From Chloroflexota bacterium (GTDB lineage Bacteria; Chloroflexota; Dormibacteria; Aeolococcales; Aeolococcaceae): a stretch of 10,969 nucleotides of DNA. Position 1 is the stretch's first letter, and each line of letters starts with the position of its first letter. Below, one piece after another: positions 7,187-10,969 of the stretch. A program made the translations under genes and the position numbers. The notes below the pieces were generated by a model. The model had not been told where the DNA came from. It did not search any database and worked only from the letters and a program-made list of their open reading frames with translations. The stretch covers positions 1-10,969 of the forward strand of contig JAQBPI010000168.1 of NCBI GenBank assembly GCA_028287605.1, given 5' to 3'.

Positions 7187-7317
7187 CGCCGCGCTGGAGG
7201 AGGCGTGCCCACGAGGGCGGGTGGCGGATCCGCCGGGGCGATGACGGCGGCGTGGAGGCGGAGCCGCCCTGAGCCGGCGGCGCGGTGATCCGAGCCATCC
7301 GGGAGCGAAGGGTCGGC

Positions 7318-7323
7318 TAGAGT
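7318..7323 (+). promoter_or_regulatory. candidate -10 box of the tRNA gene
   Basis: TAGAGT lies 11 bases before the first base of the mature tRNA, so transcription would start near 7330 and leave a short 5' leader for RNase P. No clear -35 box is visible at the expected distance. Confidence 0.5.
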
Positions 7324-7334
7324 GCAGGCCGCGC

Positions 7335-7408
7335 GGGCGGGTAGCTCAGCCGGTTAGAGCGAGGGGCTCATAACCCTTGGGTCGCAGGTTCGAATCCTGC
7401 CCCGCCCA
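7335..7408 (+). tRNA. tRNA-Met (anticodon CAU)
   Basis: Complete 74-base cloverleaf: acceptor stem GGGCGGG/CCCGCCC (7335-7341 with 7401-7407), D-arm GCTC/GAGC, anticodon stem AGGGG/CCCTT with one G-U pair, loop CTCATAA giving anticodon CAT at 7369-7371, T-arm GCAGG-TTCGAAT-CCTGC, discriminator A7408. CCA is not encoded. Base pair 1-72 is G-C, which argues against an initiator tRNA. An isoleucine tRNA with lysidine at the CAU anticodon is possible, but the body resembles elongator tRNA-Met. It faces the riboswitch on the other strand. Confidence 0.95.
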
Positions 7409-7424
7409 GCCCAGAGCACTGGGC
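7409..7424 (+). terminator. small hairpin directly after the tRNA
   Basis: GCCCAG and CTGGGC pair around AGCA, beginning at the base after the tRNA discriminator. It may help 3' processing or termination. No T-run follows. Confidence 0.4.
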
Positions 7425-7479
7425 ACGGACGGCCTTGGGGTCACGGCCGGTGCCGGGCGATGGTCGGGATCGCTCGACG

Positions 7480-7521
7480 GGGGAGGGGGGGCGGTCCCCC
7501 TCCCCGCTCGGCGGGGACCGC
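7480..7521. promoter_or_regulatory. mutually exclusive GC hairpins, possible terminator or attenuator
   Basis: Three perfect stems share the same bases: ten pairs between 7480-7489 and 7496-7505; nine pairs between 7491-7499 and 7513-7521; seven pairs between 7501-7507 and 7511-7517. Only some can form at once. The block lies 83 bases downstream of the riboswitch aptamer on the minus strand and 71 bases after the tRNA on the plus strand, so it could stop transcription from either side. There is no T-run. Confidence 0.5.
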
Positions 7522-7589
7522 TCCGCCCTGTGGGGCGTCGAGAGTGCCGCCGGAACGGTCCGAATCGCGTGTGCCAACAGCAAGGCGAT

Positions 7590-7608
7590 GAGCCTCCGTC
7601 AGGGGCTC
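7590..7608 (-). promoter_or_regulatory. hairpin competing with riboswitch P1 and hiding a GGAGG
   Basis: Read on the minus strand, GAGCCCC pairs with GGAGGCUC (one bulged A, loop UGAC). Its 5' arm reuses bases 7604-7608, which also form the 3' strand of aptamer helix P1, so the two structures exclude each other. The 3' arm carries GGAGG (7597-7593), nine bases before a TTG codon at 7583. This is the layout of a riboswitch expression platform acting on a ribosome site, although the frame that follows does not look like a real protein. Confidence 0.5.
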
Positions 7609-7699
7609 CCAGATTCCTTCGGTAGCCCGGCGACCTCGCGACGACGAGGCCCGTAGCTTTGCGTCCCCACCTCGCGATGGGTTTGCCGTTTCGAGAGCC
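7604..7699 (-). ncRNA. cyclic di-GMP-I (GEMM-I) riboswitch aptamer
   Basis: The conserved core is plain on the minus strand: GGCAAACC (7687-7680); helix P2 CCCAUC-GCGA-GGUGGG with a GNRA tetraloop (7681-7666); GACGCAAAGC (7665-7656); helix P3 CCUCG/CGAGG (7649-7645 with 7638-7634); and GGGCUACCG (7628-7620). GGCUCUC (7699-7693) pairs with GGGAGCC (7610-7604) as a seven-pair P1. Order, spacing and tetraloop match Vc2-type class I aptamers. By eye the ligand-contacting G20 position is G, not the A seen in 3',3'-cGAMP-selective variants, so c-di-GMP is the expected ligand. No clear gene follows within 300 bases: the tRNA lies antisense, then the subtilase cassette. Confidence 0.9.
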
Positions 7700-7705
7700 G
7701 GGCTC

Positions 7706-7711
7706 AGCGTA
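7706..7711 (-). promoter_or_regulatory. candidate -10 box for the riboswitch transcript
   Basis: TACGCT on the minus strand ends seven bases before the first G of aptamer helix P1, the spacing expected if the RNA starts at P1. No good -35 sequence is visible. Read-through from the DUF2293 gene is the alternative source of this RNA. Confidence 0.35.
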
Positions 7712-7902
7712 CGCCCACCTGTGAGACGGACCGGCGTCCAACCTCGTAACCCGCTGTATCGAGGCTCCGCGGAACTCGCGGTGCCCCCACGCAGACGCTC
7801 TGTATCCAGGGACGCTGACACCCGGTCCCCAGGACGCCAGGCTGGACCTGGGCGCGACCTCCGGACAGTCGGCATGCTGCACGCACGCGCGGGGTGGCGA
7901 GG

Positions 7903-8955
7903 TCAGGGGCTGCGCCAGCCCTGCAGCACCCGCTCCACGTCGGGCCACACCCGCTGCCGTGCCTCGGCACGGGGCAGGCCGGACATCAGCAGGTCGTCAT
8001 ACGGCGTGTCCTCGTGCCGCACCGACGCGACCACGGCCAGCGTGACGGCCTCGGCATCCAGTGCCCGTGCGGCCGCGGTTCGACCCACCCGTCCGCTGCT
8101 CCGGGCACCGGCGTGAGTCGCGATGGCGTGGGCGCGTGAGCTCGGGCATCCGGGGAACAGCCGCTCGATCTCCAGTGCCAGCTGCCTCTGGAAGGCCACG
8201 TCCTCCCGCTCGCGGCCGGCGCGCGCGACCACGCGCTGGTGCGCCCGAGCCTCGTGATCGTCCAGGCACTCGCGCTCCGCGCGCTCGAGCGCGGCCTCCT
8301 CGACCAGGATGCCCTGCCGCTCGTATCGCTTCCTCGCACGGCTGAAGCGCACGACCACCGCGCTGAGCCCGCTCGCCTTCTTGGCCCGCCGGCTGAGGGT
8401 GGCGTCTCCGGCGGCCAGGAAGACGAGGTGGTCCATGTCGGCGCAGGTCAGGCACACGGGCCCGGTCTGCTCCATCAGGAGGAGGTCACCCCCCCTCCCC
8501 TCGCACAGCGAGCAGGTCCAGTCGTTCAGCGCCTGGATGGCCACCAGGTCCGGCGGCCTGCTCTGCCGCTCGGCCAGCCGCTCACGCTTCTTCTCCCCCA
8601 ACTCAGGCGAGATCCAGTGCGTGCGATAGGCGCGCTCGATCTCGTCCTTGCCGCTGACGCTGAAGCGGAGCGGCCGGCGATCGCGTGTGGATGTGACGTA
8701 CCCCGTCTCCCTCGGCGTGAGGCCACGATGCACCGCCCACCGCCGGAGGACACCCATCGCCGTGGAGAGCTTGCTCAGATTGGTCGAGACGGCGTTCTCG
8801 AGGCACGGGACCCGGCCCTGTCGCCAGCGGTCGACGTGCGACGGAGGCAGCCAGCTGATTCCCATCAGGACATCGATGGGGCTGACGAAGAGCTTCTCCG
8901 CAAGAGCCGCCTCCGCCACCTCCACGACGCGGCGCTCGAGCTGCTGGTTGTTCAC
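7903..8955 (-). CDS. DUF2293 domain-containing protein with a Cys4 motif
   Basis: Cytosolic protein of 350 residues, no signal or membrane span, function unknown. The N-terminal helical region (about 5-130, with LFVSPIDVLMGISWLPPS and YRTHWISPELG) is followed by CxxC-(16)-CxxC (Cys148/151/168/171), a likely zinc ribbon in the form seen in this family. Next comes a conserved segment with LAAGDATLSRRAKKAS and RKRYERQGILVEE (about 181-220). DUF2293 proper is about 262-350: FPGCP, HAGARSSGRVGR, then SVRHEDTPYDDLL (311-323) and EARQRVWPDVERVL. I recognise the pattern from actinobacterial proteins annotated only by this domain. GTG 8955 is chosen because family-like sequence begins right there; GTG 8979 and GTG 8997 are also in frame, and none has a ribosome site. 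Its promoter region is shared with the divergent MinD-like gene, and the riboswitch lies in its 3' flank. Confidence 0.82.
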   Translation of the reverse strand: MNNQQLERRVVEVAEAALAEKLFVSPIDVLMGISWLPPSHVDRWRQGRVPCLENAVSTNLSKLSTAMGVLRRWAVHRGLTPRETGYVTSTRDRRPLRFSVSGKDEIERAYRTHWISPELGEKKRERLAERQSRPPDLVAIQALNDWTCSLCEGRGGDLLLMEQTGPVCLTCADMDHLVFLAAGDATLSRRAKKASGLSAVVVRFSRARKRYERQGILVEEAALERAERECLDDHEARAHQRVVARAGREREDVAFQRQLALEIERLFPGCPSSRAHAIATHAGARSSGRVGRTAAARALDAEAVTLAVVASVRHEDTPYDDLLMSGLPRAEARQRVWPDVERVLQGWRSP

Positions 8956-9020
8956 GCGATCGATGTCCGAGCTGGTCACCGGGGTGGGCGCCGTCACTCT
9001 GGGGGTCGGCGCCACGCTTC

Positions 9021-9034
9021 GTCGATCGACTCTA
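9021..9034 (-). promoter_or_regulatory. candidate -10 box of the DUF2293 gene with an adjoining palindrome
   Basis: TAGAGT (9034-9029, minus strand) would start transcription near 9022. The perfect ten-base palindrome GTCGATCGAC (9021-9030) overlaps its end and covers the predicted start point, so it could be an operator. No clear -35 box is visible. Confidence 0.4.
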
Positions 9035-9099
9035 CCCGCCGGCGTGGGAGGGCGTGTGAGCGAGCCGCCTGCCCCCCACGCCCGACCGGCACGCGGCGG

Positions 9100-9105
9100 T
9101 ACCCT
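9100..9105 (+). promoter_or_regulatory. candidate -10 box of the MinD-like gene
   Basis: TACCCT inside ggTACCCTAGGGcg, a sequence with a CCCTAGGG palindrome. Transcription would start about 9112 and leave a leader of under 40 bases before ATG 9149. There is no good -35 match. Together with the box at 9029-9034 it makes 8956-9148 a divergent promoter region. Confidence 0.3.
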
Positions 9106-9148
9106 AGGGCGTGTCCCCTCATCTCCCTTCTGCCGTGGCCCTGCGCCC

Positions 9149-10498
9149 ATGATCGTGGTCTTCGGCCCCGCCGAGCTCGCCGACGCCATCTCCGCGGTCT
9201 TCGCCGCCGAGCTGGTCATCGGCGCCCGGGAGGACGAGCGCCTCGCCGCCGAGCCCGCCACGGCGGTGGCGGCGGCGGCGTCGCTGCCCATCCCGGCACG
9301 GCTCTGCGTGGTCGCCTCCGAGCGCGACCCGGCCGAGCTCTGCGCCGAGGCCGGCCGGGCCGGGGGCGCCCTCGAGGCGACCCGAACCGCGGTGGTGGGG
9401 AAGCGGCCTCCGGGCATCACCGAGGCCGCCTGGCGGACCTCGGTCGAGCAGCTCGGCGCCCTCGCCGTGAAGGACGTGGTCGAGCTCGCCGCCCGGCTGC
9501 CCGCGCCGGCGCCCACCACGGTGAGGGGTCGCATCCCCGATCCCTCCCCGGCGATGGTGCGCGAGGCCGCGGTGTGGCGCGACACCCTGCGCACCCGGCG
9601 GCGCCGCCGGGGCGGCTCGTCGCTGCGCCGCGCAGACCGGCGCATCGGGGAGCAGCAGCTCGACGCGGTGATCCGGCGCAACCTCGAGGGTCGATGCCGC
9701 ACCGTGGCGGTGATCAGCCCCAAGGGCGGGGTGGGGAAGACCCTGCTCTCCTTCCTGCTCGGGTCGGTGCTCGCCTCGGTGCGCGGCGACCGGGTGGTCG
9801 TGGTCGACACCAACCCCGACTTCGGCAGCCTCGCCGACCTGGTCCCGCACCGCGTCCCGGCGACCATCGCCGACCTGCTGCGCAGCCTCCCCCAGATCAC
9901 CTCGCGCCACCAGCTGGAGGCGATGGTCACCTCCACCCCCACCGGCATGGACGTCCTCGCCGCCCCCCAGGACCCGGCCGAGATGTCGCGGCTGGGAGGC
10001 GGCGGCTACGCCGCCGTCGACGACCTGCTGCGCCGCCACTACGACCTGGTCGTCTACGACTGCGGCACCGGCTTCCTCGACGAGGTGACCCAGTTCGCGC
10101 TGCGCCGCGCCGACCAGGTGGTCGTGGTCTGCACGCCGCAGCTGGTCACCAGCAGGATCATCCTCGGCGCCATCGCCCACCTCGAGGAGACCCGCTTCGA
10201 CCTGCGCCGCGGCACCCTCGCCCTGAACACCACCACCCCCGGGGGCGACCTCGACGTCGAGCGTCTCCACGCCGCCCTGGAGGGACGCATCGGCGGCATC
10301 GTCGAGGTGCCCCACGACGAGCGGCTGCAGCGCGACCTCGACCTCGGCGAGTTCCGCTACGACCGCCTGCGCGGGCGCACCCGCCTGGCCTTCAAGCGAC
10401 TCGCCGCCGAGGCGGTGGGACGGCTGCCCGCGACCGTGAGCGTCGAGCTCACCGGCACCGCTGGCGGCGGGGTGCTCAGCGCCGCGGAGCAACGGTGA
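9149..10498 (+). CDS. MinD/ParA-like P-loop ATPase with an actinobacterial N-terminal extension
   Basis: Cytosolic ATPase of 449 residues in the deviant-Walker (SIMIBI) class. Residues 1 to about 125 form an Ala-rich region that starts like a strand-helix fold (MIVVFGPAELADAISAVF) and recalls the degenerate receiver-like domains of CpaE and related proteins. An Arg-rich linker follows (148-165). The ATPase starts near 185: signature KGGVGKT (192-198) with both lysines, VVVVDTNPDFG (Asp220), YDCGTG as the switch region, then VVVCTPQ and EVPHDERLQ. DTNPDFG, DCGTG and the closing VPHDERL...LDLGEF pattern resemble actinobacterial MinD-like proteins, some encoded near ESX/type VII secretion loci. 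Possible roles are positioning a partner, pilus or secretion assembly, or chromosome-linked work; no ParB, MinC or Tad gene is in view. No ribosome site precedes ATG 9149. The TGA overlaps the next start. Confidence 0.85.
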   Translation: MIVVFGPAELADAISAVFAAELVIGAREDERLAAEPATAVAAAASLPIPARLCVVASERDPAELCAEAGRAGGALEATRTAVVGKRPPGITEAAWRTSVEQLGALAVKDVVELAARLPAPAPTTVRGRIPDPSPAMVREAAVWRDTLRTRRRRRGGSSLRRADRRIGEQQLDAVIRRNLEGRCRTVAVISPKGGVGKTLLSFLLGSVLASVRGDRVVVVDTNPDFGSLADLVPHRVPATIADLLRSLPQITSRHQLEAMVTSTPTGMDVLAAPQDPAEMSRLGGGGYAAVDDLLRRHYDLVVYDCGTGFLDEVTQFALRRADQVVVVCTPQLVTSRIILGAIAHLEETRFDLRRGTLALNTTTPGGDLDVERLHAALEGRIGGIVEVPHDERLQRDLDLGEFRYDRLRGRTRLAFKRLAAEAVGRLPATVSVELTGTAGGGVLSAAEQR

Positions 10499-10969
10499 CC
10501 GCCGAGCCCACCGGAAGCCCGGCGTCGGCGCCGGAGGGCCGGGCGCAGCGACCCGACAAGCAGCTCTACATGCTGCTGATCGCCCTCGCGGCGCGCACCC
10601 GCGCCGACTGCCTGGGCCGGCGGGTGGGTGCGGTGATCTGGCTCGAGGGACGGGTGCTCTCCACCGGCTACAACGGCACCCCCTTCGGCATGGCCAACTG
10701 CTCCGAGGGCGGCTGCCACCGCTGTGCCAACCGCGACGCCGGACCGTTCCTGCGCGGCGGCGCCTACGACGTCTGCCTGTGCGTCCATGCCGAGCAGAAT
10801 GCGCTGCTCACCGCCGCACGCTTCGGCCAGCGCACCCTCGGCGCCTCGGTGACGAGCACCACCCAGCCCTGCTTCGGGTGCCTCAAGGAGCTGCTCCAGG
10901 CGGGCATCACCGAGGTCCGCTACCTCCATCCCTGGGACCCGGTCGAGGCCTACGGCGACCCCGCCCTGG
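10495..10969 (+). CDS. dCMP/cytidylate deaminase family protein, 3' end cut by the window edge
   Basis: Zinc-dependent deaminase of the dCMP deaminase/ComEB type, which converts dCMP to dUMP for thymidylate synthesis. 158 codons are visible. A short Pro/Ala-rich tail (1-20) precedes the family start DKQLYMLLIALAARTRADC. Then come VGAVIW, the GYNGTPFG substrate-site motif (58-65), a Cys cluster (C69, C74, C77) like the extra zinc site in this family, the catalytic HAE motif in CVHAEQNAL (His98, Glu100), and PCFGC (Cys126, Cys129), the remaining zinc ligands. GTG 10495 overlaps the MinD-like gene's TGA as GTGA, so the two genes are co-translated. Pairing a nucleotide deaminase with a MinD-like ATPase is odd and may be just operon packing. 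It seems intact up to the edge. Confidence 0.88.
   Translation, partial: MTAEPTGSPASAPEGRAQRPDKQLYMLLIALAARTRADCLGRRVGAVIWLEGRVLSTGYNGTPFGMANCSEGGCHRCANRDAGPFLRGGAYDVCLCVHAEQNALLTAARFGQRTLGASVTSTTQPCFGCLKELLQAGITEVRYLHPWDPVEAYGDPAL

Larger units (their letters stand above)
7409..7902. other. 494 bases without a convincing protein gene
   Basis: This stretch between the tRNA and the DUF2293 stop codon carries RNA structure and no clear gene. From left to right it holds the tRNA 3' hairpin, a G-tract and C-tract region with competing hairpins (7480-7521), the competing hairpin and c-di-GMP aptamer (7590-7699), a possible -10 box on the minus strand (7711-7706, TACGCT) that would start transcription exactly at the aptamer P1, and about 190 bases with GC-rich inverted repeats such as GGTCC/GGACC (7824-7828 with 7844-7848), which may end the DUF2293 transcript. 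Open frames here are Arg/Pro/Ser-rich and match no family I know. Confidence 0.7.

Noticed and set aside
6097..7212. Upstream extension of the cyclase frame to give a 758-residue protein
   Set aside because: The extension overlaps the subtilase completely and is Arg/Gly/Pro-rich with no domain pattern, while the subtilase frame keeps all catalytic motifs.
7368..7583. 71-residue frame on the minus strand right after the riboswitch, TTG start with GGAGG nine bases before
   Set aside because: It is rich in Arg, Pro and Ser, matches no family, and its end (GAGFEPATQGL) is the well-known false peptide produced by translating the antisense of a tRNA. I kept it only as part of the riboswitch discussion.
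7604..7699. c-di-AMP (ydaO) riboswitch as an alternative identity
   Set aside because: That class has different conserved blocks; GGCAAACC, GACGCAAAGC and the ACCG end belong to GEMM-I.
7700..7902. A second, tandem GEMM aptamer upstream of the first
   Set aside because: GGGTTACGAGG and repeated GATACAG caught the eye, but GGCAAACC and GACGCAAAGC are missing and I could not draw the fold.
7335..7902. tRNA 3' end as attachment site of an integrated element
   Set aside because: I found no repeat of the tRNA 3' end further along, no integrase and no change in base composition beyond the riboswitch region.
8956..9948. Upstream extension of the DUF2293 frame, up to 681 residues in total
   Set aside because: The extra part runs antisense through the MinD-like gene and is low-complexity Arg/Ser/Ala sequence, a shadow of the codon bias on the other strand.

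Overview
This is a GC-rich window (roughly 70% by eye) from a bacterium. TAG(A/G)(A/G)T-type -10 boxes, the scarcity of strong Shine-Dalgarno sites, the actinobacterial style of the DUF2293, MinD-like and Rv1264-like proteins, and the tRNA without an encoded CCA all point to Actinomycetota or a high-GC neighbour such as Chloroflexota or Candidatus Dormibacterota. I cannot place it more closely. Most of the window looks chromosomal and housekeeping-like; I see no transposase, phage gene or CRISPR array.

Left part (1-2636, minus strand): a DinB-like metalloprotein gene, then cydA, then cydB (cut by the left edge), reading right to left and tightly spaced. They supply the cytochrome bd quinol oxidase. 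Divergent from them, on the plus strand, is a secreted GH25-like protein (2877-3788), closed by a strong hairpin that probably also terminates the convergent YggT-family gene (3863-4282, minus). The YggT gene has the only textbook sigma-70-type promoter in the window (4369-4397, minus), with an AT-rich inverted repeat in its spacer that looks like an operator.

Middle (4442-7172, minus): a three-gene cassette of secreted subtilase, class III adenylate cyclase with an Rv1264-type N-terminal regulatory region, and a stand-alone cyclic-nucleotide-binding protein. The cyclase has no ATG, GTG or TTG start near the subtilase stop. The best explanation is a CTG start in a CTGA overlap. Making and binding the nucleotide are thus encoded side by side.

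Around 7335-7902: a tRNA-Met(CAU) on the plus strand, facing a clear cyclic-di-GMP-I (GEMM) riboswitch on the minus strand (7604-7699). No convincing protein gene follows the aptamer directly. Downstream of it lie a short hairpin that competes for the P1 strand and hides a GGAGG, then a set of mutually exclusive all-GC hairpins (7480-7521), then the antisense of the tRNA, then the subtilase-cyclase cassette. Either the riboswitch controls that cassette through a long leader, which would link c-di-GMP to cAMP signalling, or it makes a short orphan RNA. This is the most interesting part of the window.

Right part: a DUF2293 protein (7903-8955, minus) diverges from a MinD/ParA-like ATPase (9149-10498, plus), whose stop codon overlaps the GTG start of a dCMP-deaminase-family gene (10495 to the right edge).
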